Shown here: piece by piece, positions 18,600-27,119 of the stretch
How the letters are laid out: each line of letters opens with the position of its first letter
Position numbering within the stretch: position 1 is the first letter of the stretch
Source: Chryseobacterium camelliae
Lineage (GTDB): Bacteria; Bacteroidota; Bacteroidia; Flavobacteriales; Weeksellaceae
DNA: 64,000 nt
Reading direction: 5' to 3'
Assembly (NCBI RefSeq): GCF_027920545.1
Contig: NZ_CP115859.1
Location: 2,226,001-2,290,000, forward strand
Position numbers and translations under genes: made by a program
The notes under the pieces: generated by a model
The model's database searches: none
The model's input: only the letters and a program-made list of their open reading frames with translations
Told to the model about the DNA's origin: nothing

Positions 18600-18648
18600 T
18601 TAATCAAATAAAAAAATCCAGCGGCAAACTGGATTTTTTATTTGATAT
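18600..18648. terminator. Strong bidirectional terminator
   Basis: AAAAAATCCAG and CTGGATTTTTT form the stem, extended by ATCAAAT/ATTTGAT pairing. It separates the convergent DUF6909-type and GldM-like genes. Confidence 0.9.
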
Positions 18649-19282
18649 AGACTGTTAATTTTGTCACTTCTTTTAAACAAGAATTTTGAAATTCTGTGTT
18701 GAAACTAAGTTCGTCAATAATCATATAGTCACCGGATTTCATTTTAAAAATCTTTTCTTTAGCTGATTCATTAAATTCTTCACCATAATTAATAGCTGGT
18801 TTTTCATTATTAATTTGATATTGAAATTTTTCTACATTGGGTAGATTTATAACTAATTGAGGTATGAAAAACTTTATCCTAGAATCAGCAAGTTTTTCTT
18901 TTGATAACGTGATTTGCTCAATTCTATTTCCAATGCTGGTGAAGGGTTTGTCAAGATGTAATATCCTAAACTCTCTTTTATCAATTGATTTTTTACCTTT
19001 AAAAAAACCTGTAACTGTAATTTCCATTGAAATGCCCACAGAAGGAGTAACAGAATAATTATTTTCATTCTTTTTTTTAACTCCTGTTCCGCTTACTTGT
19101 ATGCTGTCAGAGTTAGGAACATGAATTGTTAAATAATTTTCTATACCTCTGTATAAAACATTAAGTTGCTTATTTTCTATAACAGATTTAATATTTGAAT
19201 CTTGTGACGAAGATATATGCTTTCTTGATATGCAGCCAGTAAAAATAATCAAGATAATTATATAGTAAATAATTTTTTTCAA
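18638..19282 (-). CDS. Lipoprotein resembling the C-terminal half of GldM
   Basis: 214-residue predicted lipoprotein (signal MKKIIYYIIILIIFTGC, lipobox Cys17). The body matches the pattern of the two C-terminal periplasmic domains of the gliding/T9SS protein GldM: LNVLYRGIENYLTIHVPN followed by NNYSVTPSVG, a FRILHLDKP block, then SKEKLADSRIKFFIP and AKEKIFKMKSGDYMIIDEL. Full GldM has a membrane helix that enters the GldL motor; here that region is replaced by a lipid anchor. It may bind partners of the secretion/gliding machine or be a decoy or accessory; function unproven. It is alone on its strand. Confidence 0.65.
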   Translation of the reverse strand: MKKIIYYIIILIIFTGCISRKHISSSQDSNIKSVIENKQLNVLYRGIENYLTIHVPNSDSIQVSGTGVKKKNENNYSVTPSVGISMEITVTGFFKGKKSIDKREFRILHLDKPFTSIGNRIEQITLSKEKLADSRIKFFIPQLVINLPNVEKFQYQINNEKPAINYGEEFNESAKEKIFKMKSGDYMIIDELSFNTEFQNSCLKEVTKLTVYIK

Positions 19283-19412
19283 AAGGATAATTTTTTGTGA
19301 CCAAATATATAAATTTTCAGAATTGATGAAAATCTTCCTACTTATCTAGATAACACTAGATTTGAACAATATAATCTTCGTGAGAATAATTATCTTTAAA
19401 AAAATAAAACAA

Positions 19413-19880
19413 ATGAGCTCAACATCACAATTAGCGAAAAGGTTCAGAGAAGTAGTATTGGATGGTTTATGGATTGCTAATACCAATTTTAAAGATCAGT
19501 TGAAAGATGTCACTTGGAAACAGGCGATGACGAAAGTAGGCTCTTTGAACACGATTGCCATGCTCACTTTTCACATTGATTATTATATTGCAGGATTGGT
19601 GAACGTCTTTGAAGGCGGCGGTTTGGAAATCAAAGATCAATACAGTTTTGATCTTCCTCCAATTGAATCTGAGGAACAATGGGAAGAGCTTTTACACAAG
19701 CTTTGGAATGATGCTGAAAAGTTTGCAAACTTATTAGAACAAATGCCTGATTCTAAAATGGACGAAGTTTTTGTTGATGAAAAATACGGAACGTATTTAA
19801 GAAATATTGACGGGATGATTGAGCATGCGTATTATCACTTGGGGCAGATTACTTTGATTAAAAAATTATTGACGAATTAA
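19413..19880 (+). CDS. DinB-like (DUF1572) protein
   Basis: 155-residue four-helix-bundle protein of the DinB/YfiT-like superfamily. Candidate metal-ligand histidines are in LTFHIDYYIAG and EHAYYHLGQI, with the AxYHLGQ-type C-terminal motif characteristic of the group. Members include thiol-dependent transferases, but most have no assigned substrate. I choose the ATG giving MSSTSQLAKRF; the longer frame begins in AT-rich leader. Confidence 0.8.
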   Translation: MSSTSQLAKRFREVVLDGLWIANTNFKDQLKDVTWKQAMTKVGSLNTIAMLTFHIDYYIAGLVNVFEGGGLEIKDQYSFDLPPIESEEQWEELLHKLWNDAEKFANLLEQMPDSKMDEVFVDEKYGTYLRNIDGMIEHAYYHLGQITLIKKLLTN

Positions 19881-19888
19881 TAATTATG

Positions 19889-19963
19889 TTCCCACGGATT
19901 ACACAAATTCCACAGATTGTTTCATAATAAATTTCTGTGAAATCCGTGAAATCTGCGGGAAAT
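19889..19963. repeat. Imperfect palindromic intergenic repeat
   Basis: TTCCCACGGATTACACAAATTCCACAGA on the left is matched in reverse by TTCTGTGAAATCCGTGAAATCTGCGGGAA on the right. This CACGGATTTCACAGA motif is a frequent intergenic repeat in Bacteroidota (from memory). A degenerate half copy lies near 51882-51915. Confidence 0.7.
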
Positions 19964-20084
19964 ATTTTAACAATCAAAATAATTTGAATCTAAGCTATAT
20001 AAACAGAACGAAAACCTCATCATAACTCCATATTTGAGGCTTTTGTGTAAATTACTTATCTTTAGAAAAAATAAAAAATTTTAA

Positions 20085-21926
20085 ATGAAAAAATCGGTTG
20101 CAATCCTGTTTGCGTTTATAATTTCACAATTTCATGCTCAGCAAGGAGCTTATTATCAGCAGGCTGCGAAATACAAGATGGATATTGATGTGAATGCTGA
20201 AAAATTTACTTATCAGGGAAATCAGACTTTAGAATACACCAATAATTCTCCGGACGAGCTTAATGTGGTTTATTTCCATTTGTATTGGAATGCTTTCAAA
20301 CCTAATTCCATGATGGATCAGAGAGTTGCCGGACAAGGGAAAAACGGAGATTCGAGATTGCAGAAAGACGGAATTTCAAGACTGGCTTCTATTCCAAAAG
20401 ATCAGGAAGGAGCACAAAATATTCATTGGATTAAACAAAACGGAAAAACACTGAAGTTTGAAGTTCAGGAAACGATCATGAAAGTGTATTTGGCAGAACC
20501 GATTAAACCGAATTCTACCACAACGTTCACAATGGATTGGGATGCTGTGATTCCTCAGCAAATCAGAAGGAGCGGGAGAAACAACAGGGAAGGAGTTGAT
20601 ATGACCATGACCCAATGGTATCCTAAAATTGCAGAATATGATTACGACGGCTGGGCAACATTCGATTATATTGGAAGAGAATTTCATGCGCCGTTTTCAG
20701 ATTTTGATGTGACGATTAAAATCAACAAAGATTACGTGGTCGGAGCGGGAGGAATTCTTGAAAACCCGACTGAAGTAAAAGGGTATGATGCCAATGCAAA
20801 AATCAAGGCTGAAAAAAATAAAACAACCTGGAGATGGACGGCTAAAAATATGCTGGATTTCGCTTGGGCGGCAGACAGAGATTATATTGTAAAAAGCTTC
20901 GATGTTCCTCAAGGTCCGAAAGTATTCTTAGTGTATCAGAATAATGATAAAACAAAGGTTTGGGAACAGGCTCAGCCGTATGTGACGAAATATTTCCAAC
21001 TGATGAATGCTCACTTCGGAAAATATGTTTACCCGACTTATGCTTTCATCCAGGGTGGAGACGGCGGAATGGAATACGGAATGTGTACCATGATTTTAGG
21101 TGAAGCTAAAGATATTGAAGGATTAATGGGATTAATGGCTCACGAAGGAGCACACTCTTGGTATCAGCAGATATTGGCGACGAATGAATCGATGCGTCCT
21201 TGGATGGATGAAGGGTTCACGAGCTATGCGGAAGGTTATGTGATGAATCAGTTGTTTCCTCCTGCGGAAGAACTTCCGAATCCGTTTGCGAATTCTGTGA
21301 ACGCTTATAGAAACTTTATTAAAAAAGGAATTGAAGAACCGGCAGTTTGGTTGGGCGATCATCATGATAACGGAACTTCTTATACCTATGCTTCTTATGT
21401 GAAAGGGGAGTTGTATTTAGTGCAGTTGGGTTACATCATGGGAGAGCAGAATTTAGCAGAAACACTGAAACAGTACTATAATCAATGGTCGATGAAACAT
21501 CCGTCTGACAGAGATTTCTTACATATTGCACAGAAAGTTTCAGGGATGGATTTGAAGTGGTTCCAGAATTATTGGATCAATACAACCAAAACCATCGATT
21601 ACGGAATTAAAGATGTAAAATATGAGGCAAAATCTACGACAATCACTCTGGTAAATAACGGACAGGTTCCGATGCCGATTGATTTTAGTGTCATGACTAA
21701 AGACAAAAAAATTGTAACGTATCAGGTTCCTTTAAATATGACCCATACCTGGAAAGAAAAAGATGCTTACGGTGAGTTCAAAACAATGCCGTATTGGCCT
21801 TGGACACAGAAAGAATATTCTATCACGGTTCCTTACTCAAAAGATCAACTTGCGGTTTTAGGAATTGATTTCAGCCAGAGAATGGCCGATGTGAATTTGG
21901 AAAATAATTTTGTTGAGGTAAAATAA
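20085..21926 (+). CDS. Secreted M1-family metallopeptidase
   Basis: Zinc aminopeptidase-like protein of 613 residues with a signal peptide (residues 1-18, cleavage near FHAQ). The gluzincin site is HEGAH near residue 351, followed by the third zinc ligand Glu in WMDEGFTSYAEG; the upstream GGMEYGMC segment stands in the place of the aminopeptidase GxMEN motif, with Tyr instead of Asn. An N-terminal beta-sandwich precedes the catalytic domain. It is likely periplasmic and acts on peptides. Single gene with a downstream terminator. The altered GxMEN-like motif means exact specificity is uncertain. Confidence 0.93.
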   Translation: MKKSVAILFAFIISQFHAQQGAYYQQAAKYKMDIDVNAEKFTYQGNQTLEYTNNSPDELNVVYFHLYWNAFKPNSMMDQRVAGQGKNGDSRLQKDGISRLASIPKDQEGAQNIHWIKQNGKTLKFEVQETIMKVYLAEPIKPNSTTTFTMDWDAVIPQQIRRSGRNNREGVDMTMTQWYPKIAEYDYDGWATFDYIGREFHAPFSDFDVTIKINKDYVVGAGGILENPTEVKGYDANAKIKAEKNKTTWRWTAKNMLDFAWAADRDYIVKSFDVPQGPKVFLVYQNNDKTKVWEQAQPYVTKYFQLMNAHFGKYVYPTYAFIQGGDGGMEYGMCTMILGEAKDIEGLMGLMAHEGAHSWYQQILATNESMRPWMDEGFTSYAEGYVMNQLFPPAEELPNPFANSVNAYRNFIKKGIEEPAVWLGDHHDNGTSYTYASYVKGELYLVQLGYIMGEQNLAETLKQYYNQWSMKHPSDRDFLHIAQKVSGMDLKWFQNYWINTTKTIDYGIKDVKYEAKSTTITLVNNGQVPMPIDFSVMTKDKKIVTYQVPLNMTHTWKEKDAYGEFKTMPYWPWTQKEYSITVPYSKDQLAVLGIDFSQRMADVNLENNFVEVK

Positions 21927-21946
21927 ACCACATTATTAAAGAATGA

Positions 21947-21982
21947 AAAGTCCCTGAAATATTTTTTCAGGGACTTTTTTTA
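21947..21982. terminator. Bidirectional intrinsic terminator
   Basis: AAAAGTCCCTGAAA and TTTCAGGGACTTTTT form a stem with T tract between convergent genes. Confidence 0.9.
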
Positions 21983-21987
21983 ATTAT

Positions 21988-22590
21988 CTATTTGATATCA
22001 AACTGCTGTACCATCCAATGTTTTGAGTGATTTTTAATCAGATCGTTTTTCAGTGTGCTGTCTTTAGTATTCAGATAACTGTACACTTTAAGCGGAATAG
22101 AATCCGGATATTCTTTTAACCCTAGTATAATTGTATTTTGGGAATCTTCCTTTCTGTTGCCGCTTTCCAACGCTTCTGCTTTGTAAATATAAATAATGGC
22201 GGGAACCTTTCCGAATATTTCCCTGGTTTCACTTTCTAAAATATTCATGGTTTCAATCTGAAAGTCTGAATCTGGTTTTTTACCTACAGCTGCCGTTTTG
22301 CTAATGTGTTGCTGGTACATTAAAAAAAGCATAAGAATATGAAGATTTTTGGTACTCGGATCAGCAACCAGTCTTTCAATTTGCTGAATATCTTCGGAAG
22401 TCATTTCATCCTGGTCTGCCTGAAGACTTTTTTCATAAAATGCAGTCAGGAGATTGTAAACCGTTTGATCCGATTTATCAATGCTGGACTGCTTTTTAAG
22501 CTCCTGATAAATATCTTTTATGGAAGGATTGTTTTGGGCAAAAAGGCTAAGGTTAATAAAAATAAAAAATATCAGAACAAGGTTTTTCAT
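21988..22590 (-). CDS. Secreted protein of unknown function, probably helical
   Basis: 200 residues with a signal peptide (MKNLVLIFFIFINLSLFAQ). The mature part is predicted helical with repeated pairs such as EKSLQADQDEMTSEDI and GLKEYPDSIPLKVYSYL, which resemble degenerate TPR helices, but no family motif is clear. It stands alone between convergent and divergent neighbours, so context gives no function. Confidence 0.7.
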   Translation of the reverse strand: MKNLVLIFFIFINLSLFAQNNPSIKDIYQELKKQSSIDKSDQTVYNLLTAFYEKSLQADQDEMTSEDIQQIERLVADPSTKNLHILMLFLMYQQHISKTAAVGKKPDSDFQIETMNILESETREIFGKVPAIIYIYKAEALESGNRKEDSQNTIILGLKEYPDSIPLKVYSYLNTKDSTLKNDLIKNHSKHWMVQQFDIK

Positions 22591-22704
22591 ATCTGTTGAA
22601 AGAATTAATGCGGTTATGAGCTTAAATATAATTAATAGTTTTAAGAACGAAAAATTCCGGATGAATTTAGAGAGCTGTAAAGCCTGATTTTTATTAAAAA
22701 TGAT

Positions 22705-22712
22705 TAATTTTG
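22705..22712 (+). promoter_or_regulatory. -7 element upstream of coaX
   Basis: TAATTTTG matches TAnnTTTG. It overlaps the beginning of the longer open frame (22710), so translation must start downstream, supporting the ATG at 22785. Confidence 0.55.
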
Positions 22713-22784
22713 AGCCTTAAAATTAATACGGTCTTTTTGAAGTTAAACTCTGTCACTCAGAATAGCCGGTCGAAACATAAATCA

Positions 22785-23543
22785 ATGAATTCAATTGTCA
22801 TAAACGTTGGAAACAGCAATATCAGATTTGGTCTTTTTAATGATGATAACTGCGATATTTCGTGGGTAATCAATACAAAGCCTTACAGAACAGCCGATGA
22901 ATTATATGTTCAAATGATGATGCTGTATCAAACGTATAAAATTGAACCTAAAGAGATCAGCAAAGTAATTATTGGCTCTGTCGTACCTCAGCTTACCAAA
23001 GTGATAAGCTCGGCGATCAAGAAAATACACGATATTACTCCTGTAATAGTTGACAGAACGACTCCTTCAGCAGTTCAGGCAAAATCGAAACAGATGGGAA
23101 CGGATATTTATGCCAATCTTGTGGCGGCTCACAATTTGTATCCTGACAGAAAAAAAATAATATTAGACTTCGGAACAGCTCTTACGGCAAGTTGTGTCGC
23201 GGAAGATGGAGAAACATTAGGCGTGATCATCGCTCCCGGAATTGTTACCTCTCTTAATTCTTTAATCAGTCAGACTGCGCAGCTTCCCGAAATTGAATTG
23301 AAAAAACCGAAATCCGTTTTGGGCCTAGATACGGTAACTTGTATGCAAAGCGGAATGGTGTATGGTTTTTTAGGAATGGTGGAAGGATTTATTGATCGAA
23401 TTAACGATGAGGTTAATGATAATTGTTTTGTGGTGGCGACCGGTGGAGTTTCCCATGTTTATAAACCTCTTACCGATAAAATTCATATCGCAGACCGATT
23501 ACATACGCTGAAAGGACTGTATTTCTTAGGAAAGGATAAATAA
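22785..23543 (+). CDS. coaX: Type III pantothenate kinase CoaX
   Basis: Phosphorylates pantothenate, first step of coenzyme A synthesis; ASKHA-fold enzyme insensitive to CoA feedback. Motifs: INVGNSNIRFG at the N-terminus (phosphate-1), QMGTDIYANLVAA with the catalytic Asp, DFGTALTASCV (phosphate-2) and ATGGVSHVY (adenosine). The first residue of phosphate-1 is Asn where the family normally has Asp (DxGNT/S); the other key positions are intact. 252 residues is the usual length. Its stop lies three bases from the convergent tadA stop. Confidence 0.93.
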   Translation: MNSIVINVGNSNIRFGLFNDDNCDISWVINTKPYRTADELYVQMMMLYQTYKIEPKEISKVIIGSVVPQLTKVISSAIKKIHDITPVIVDRTTPSAVQAKSKQMGTDIYANLVAAHNLYPDRKKIILDFGTALTASCVAEDGETLGVIIAPGIVTSLNSLISQTAQLPEIELKKPKSVLGLDTVTCMQSGMVYGFLGMVEGFIDRINDEVNDNCFVVATGGVSHVYKPLTDKIHIADRLHTLKGLYFLGKDK

Positions 23544-23546
23544 GAA

Positions 23547-23978
23547 CTAGCGTTTTGATTTAAAGAACTCCTTTACAATCGAAGAACATTCGTTTTCCAT
23601 CATTCCGGTTACGATTTCCGTTTTCGGATGGAGAGAAAGATGCTTATTGATGAATCCTCTCTGTTCGTCACGTGCTCCAATCACTACTTTTGAGATCTGT
23701 GACCATGAAAGCGCTCCCGAACACATCACGCAAGGTTCTAATGTCACATAAAGCGTGCAGTCTTTTAAATATTTGCCTCCTAGAAAGTTAGCGGCAGAAG
23801 TGATGGCCTGCATTTCTGCATGGGCGGTAACATCATTTAATGTTTCGGTAAGATTGTGTGCTCTTGCAATGATTCTGTTGTTAGAAACGATAACGCATCC
23901 GATGGGAACCTCATCTTTTTCCAGTGCAATTTCGGCTTCCTGTAAAGCCATTTTCATATAATATTCGTCCGTAAACAT
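23547..23978 (-). CDS. tadA: tRNA-specific adenosine deaminase TadA
   Basis: Deaminates adenosine 34 to inosine in tRNA(Arg). Zinc and catalytic motifs are H53-A-E55 in TAHAEMQAI and P82-C-V-M-C86 in EPCVMCSGALSWS. The N-terminus MKMALQEAEIA and the 143-residue length fit TadA rather than a cytidine or guanine deaminase. The start directly abuts the stop of the upstream TonB-C-like gene, so the two are co-transcribed. Confidence 0.94.
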   Translation of the reverse strand: MFTDEYYMKMALQEAEIALEKDEVPIGCVIVSNNRIIARAHNLTETLNDVTAHAEMQAITSAANFLGGKYLKDCTLYVTLEPCVMCSGALSWSQISKVVIGARDEQRGFINKHLSLHPKTEIVTGMMENECSSIVKEFFKSKR

Positions 23979-24611
23979 TTATTCGATATTCATGGTTAAA
24001 GGGAGTTTGAAACTAAACCTCACCGATTCTCCGTTAATGGTTGCTGGGGAAAATTTTTCAGGAATAGAGTATAAGGCAATTTCAGCCTGCCTGTTGAAGG
24101 TGAAATTATCTCCCTGAGCGTTTACATTGCTGATGCTGCCATCTTTTTCGACAATAAAATCAACATTGGCTTTAATGGTTTTGGTTTCAGAATATACTCC
24201 TGCCGTATAGAAAATCCGGGCAACTTCCTGTCTTAAAGCATTGATTCCTCCAGGGTAATCTGCATTTTTATTGATTGTTGTACTTTCTTTTGGCTGAGTA
24301 TCGGATGACGCTGTTTTGTCGTTTTTCTTTTTGATTCTCTGTAAATCTTCCAGGTTTTTAACTCTTAATAAAGCACCAATCATGGCAACATTTTCGATGC
24401 TGTCCATCTTTTTCATAAACAAAAGATAATCCTGTTTTATGCCTGCTTTGGCGAAAGTATTGTTCTCTGCCTCAAACTTCTTTTTAAACTCGGTATTGAG
24501 CATATTTCTATGCTGGTTGTAAAAGTTTTTTACATTTTTGAACTCCTCTGTCTGCTGGGAAAAACAAAAAGAAGAAATAAGGCAAAACAGACAAAAGAAT
24601 ATAGGTTTCAA
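23979..24611 (-). CDS. Secreted protein with TonB-C-like domain
   Basis: 210 residues with a signal peptide (cleavage near CFSQ). The C-terminal 95 residues follow the TonB C-terminal-domain pattern common in Bacteroidota: YPGGINALRQEVARIF, then VDFIVEKDGSISNVNAQG, ending KFSPATINGESVRFSFKLPL. There is no transmembrane anchor or proline-rich arm, so it is not a classical energy transducer; it may bind outer-membrane partners in the periplasm. It precedes tadA with zero spacing. Confidence 0.78.
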   Translation of the reverse strand: MKPIFFCLFCLISSFCFSQQTEEFKNVKNFYNQHRNMLNTEFKKKFEAENNTFAKAGIKQDYLLFMKKMDSIENVAMIGALLRVKNLEDLQRIKKKNDKTASSDTQPKESTTINKNADYPGGINALRQEVARIFYTAGVYSETKTIKANVDFIVEKDGSISNVNAQGDNFTFNRQAEIALYSIPEKFSPATINGESVRFSFKLPLTMNIE

Positions 24612-24665
24612 ATTGAAATATTTATGTAAATGTAATCAAAAATAACCAAAATTCTTTATTCTTTT

Positions 24666-25586
24666 TTATTCGCTAAGATAGCTGTTCAAAGACTGTTGCA
24701 GATGATTACGGATGTCATCAACTAAAGTTTTAGGTTCTAAAACACGGACTTCTTTTCCATACGAAAGAATTTCCTGCATAAAATCGTAAGTAGGGTGGAG
24801 GAAAAACTCAAAATAAATCTCTTCAGGCGTTTCTTTCAGCTCTTTCTGAGACTGATGCAACGGAAAGCTTTTGATGTATTCTCCCTGATGCCTGCTGCAT
24901 TTCAGGACGATTTTTTCAGGATTTTGCTCCGAAAGATTCATCACACCGAAAGCATTTTTAAAATGTTCTCTGAAGTTGTACTTGTATTTTTCGCGGTATT
25001 GTTTGTCATTCACATCCAAATAATTGATCCGGTCCAGTCCAAAAGATTTCAGCATTTTATCTTTAGTGTCAATAGCAATCAGGTACCATCTGTCTTTAGA
25101 TTCTTTTAAAGCCAAAGGATGAACTTTTCGGGAAGTCATCAGTTTGTTTTTGTAATTGTAATGCTCAAAAGAAACGATTCTTTTGTTTCGGATCGCGAAA
25201 AACAAATCGTAGAAATTTTCAACTCCGGTCGGTTTTCTGCTTTCAAAAAAGATGAAATCGGCAAAATCCGGATGGGTATTCATGGCGTTGCTTACCTGAA
25301 AAGACTCGAGTAATTTCTGGTTGTATTCATCCACTTCCATGATCGGGCGACTCTCGATATAGTAACGATTATCCCCCTTCTTTTTATTGTGAATCGAAAG
25401 ATTAAAAAGATCAGAAATCTCACGAATATCCCTCTGCAACGTACGGATAGAGTAGCTCTTGATATCCGCATCCTGAAATTCGAAAGAGTTGAGAAGATAG
25501 TCCTCCAGCTGCGAATAAGTAGCCGGAGAACTTTCTAATCTTTTTATAATTAAGGCATATCTTGTCAGGTAAAAATCTTTTTTCAT
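24666..25586 (-). CDS. WYL-domain transcriptional regulator
   Basis: 306-residue regulator with an N-terminal winged helix (IKSYSIRTLQRDIREISDLF near residues 40-60), a WYL domain with DRWYLIAIDTKDKMLKSFGLDRI (residues about 165-190) and a C-terminal WCX-type extension. WYL proteins sense nucleic-acid or nucleotide ligands and control DNA-damage and phage-defence genes in other bacteria. Its own promoter carries a 17-bp palindrome found at five other promoters in this window, consistent with autoregulation and control of the nearby fibre/toxin, lysin and lipase genes. That link is inference. No partner phage-defence genes adjoin it. Confidence 0.9.
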   Translation of the reverse strand: MKKDFYLTRYALIIKRLESSPATYSQLEDYLLNSFEFQDADIKSYSIRTLQRDIREISDLFNLSIHNKKKGDNRYYIESRPIMEVDEYNQKLLESFQVSNAMNTHPDFADFIFFESRKPTGVENFYDLFFAIRNKRIVSFEHYNYKNKLMTSRKVHPLALKESKDRWYLIAIDTKDKMLKSFGLDRINYLDVNDKQYREKYKYNFREHFKNAFGVMNLSEQNPEKIVLKCSRHQGEYIKSFPLHQSQKELKETPEEIYFEFFLHPTYDFMQEILSYGKEVRVLEPKTLVDDIRNHLQQSLNSYLSE

Positions 25587-25668
25587 TCGGATATATGTAT
25601 GTTGCAGCTTTGCTGCGTTTTATTTTGTCGAATGGAACGCAAGCGTTTCATGGATGAATTTTATAAAA

Positions 25669-25703
25669 CAAATATATGGGCTTAATGCGACAAAAGGTGT
25701 CGT
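25669..25703 (-). promoter_or_regulatory. Box a: 17-bp palindrome plus -7 element, WYL gene promoter
   Basis: Minus strand reads ACGACACCTTTTGTCGC (25703-25687), then 10 bases, then TATATTTG (25676-25669). The WYL ATG is about 80 bases downstream. The palindrome covers roughly -38 to -22, the -33 region. Confidence 0.75.
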
Positions 25704-25706
25704 GTT

Positions 25707-26189
25707 TTATTTTTTTGTGGAGAGTTTTTGGGTAACTAAGTTTCCTTTATAAAAAATACCATACTGACTATAAATTGTATCTTTACTTTTACTAAACTTT
25801 ATATTTTCTTTTTTGTCTAGGATATTAAAGTAGCTTCCAGTAGGGTTTTGTGGAACAAAATAGATAAATTCACTATCTTCAAAATAATAACTATTAATTT
25901 TTCTAAAAGATTCAACATTAATAATTTCTTGTAAATTTACCTCTTTATTTAAAGAGTATATATTGACTCTATTATAGAATACGTAATAGTTATTTGCCTT
26001 TAAGCTTTTTTCTAATTTAGGATGACGTTCAATAGCTTTTGTTCTAAAATAAATTTCATTTAGGTCTTTGTCAATAAAGATTATGCTATCCTTATTAGTT
26101 TCACAATTTTGACATTCTTTTACGCTTTTCTTACAAGAAATAATTATAAATAAAAGAGCTAGTAAAATTATTTTCTTTGAATTTTCCAT
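25707..26189 (-). CDS. Small lipoprotein, unknown; possible immunity-type protein
   Basis: 160-residue predicted lipoprotein (MENSKKIILLALLFIIISC, lipobox Cys19) with a lysine/cysteine-rich linker (KKSVKECQNCE). The body is beta-rich without a recognised motif. It overlaps the degenerate MORN-type gene upstream by 22 bases and ends just before box a. Very AT-rich relative to the core genes. Its position between an immunity gene and the regulator of a toxin island suggests an accessory or immunity role, but the sequence does not show this. Confidence 0.65.
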   Translation of the reverse strand: MENSKKIILLALLFIIISCKKSVKECQNCETNKDSIIFIDKDLNEIYFRTKAIERHPKLEKSLKANNYYVFYNRVNIYSLNKEVNLQEIINVESFRKINSYYFEDSEFIYFVPQNPTGSYFNILDKKENIKFSKSKDTIYSQYGIFYKGNLVTQKLSTKK

Positions 26190-26944
26190 ATTGATGATAC
26201 TGTTTTAGTTAATGTTTGTTTATTACTATTTAAATAAAAATTTACATATGTCCAACTAGATTGATCTTTGAAGCCTTCTTCAATATCCGATAGTTTACCA
26301 TGTGAATTTGTTTCACCATGCTGATCAATAATTCTATATGTTGCATTACATGGGTTAGTATTGTCAATAAGTAGGACTTGAACATGGAAGTCATCAGAAT
26401 AAGTCGTATAAAAAATATGATATCCAATTTTATTATTAATACTTTTGTTGATAAATGCCATTAATAAGCCTTTTTTTATACTTAGAGCGTCGTAAGTTAC
26501 AACATCTTTAACCTTCTGAATATTTGTAAATATTGGTTTAAGTAGTTCATTATCTTTATAAATCACATAATTGCTAATATATCCTTTTTTTTCAAATTCT
26601 CAGCTCTAAAAGTGCCAGACAACAAACTTTCTGAATTTGTTACTTTTTCAGTTGAATCGTCATATGTATAAAAATCTGTATTATTGTTTAGTAAGGCGCC
26701 AATATATCTATCTGTAGCAAAAACACAATAATTCCTTGTTTTTCTATATTCTCCCGCACTAGGAGACATATTCTGTTTCTCCTGAAATTTGTCCATTCTC
26801 ATAGTATCCATGAATCATAAAGCCAGTAAAGGGTTTATCCATATAATTATATAACATACCTCCAGTATAAATATTCATGTCTTTTTCCTCTAAATTTTCA
26901 ATGTCTACTCTTTCTTTTTCTGGTCTTCTTTTATGTATACTCAT
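26168..26944 (-). pseudogene. MORN-type gene broken by two frameshifts
   Basis: Three overlapping frames read as one protein if two frameshifts are corrected. Frame 1 (26944-26759) gives FTGFMIHGYYENGQISGE, a MORN/YwqK-like repeat. Frame 2 (26811-26563) continues to LLSGTFRAENLKKK. Frame 3 resumes as GYISNYVIYKDNELLKPIF at a run of eight A (26585-26592, T on the plus strand), running to 26168. The run of A is a natural slippage site, so phase variation, true decay, or a sequencing error are all possible. Box b lies upstream. Confidence 0.55.
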
Positions 26945-27059
26945 GTTTTCTGTTTAAATTTATTATATTTTCCTTTTCCATGAAAATAGTTATTGTATAA
27001 TTAAAAATATCCACAAAACTTAAAGCTTTGCGGATGTTATAATTATTCTTTAATGATAT

Positions 27060-27096
27060 CAAATAATATTGGGCTTAATGCGACAAAAGGTGTCGT
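27060..27096 (-). promoter_or_regulatory. Box b: palindrome identical to box a, variant -7 spacing
   Basis: Minus strand ACGACACCTTTTGTCGC (27096-27080), the same bases as box a, with 27 identical bases (27071-27097 and 25678-25704). The -7-like TATTATTTG carries one extra base. It lies upstream of the broken MORN-type gene. Confidence 0.65.
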
Positions 27097-27119
27097 GCTT
27101 TAATTTTGTTGGGAAAAAA

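Noticed and set aside
25678..27097. CRISPR-like repeats
   Set aside because: Only two identical 27-bp copies, 1.4 kb apart with genes between, without regular spacers.
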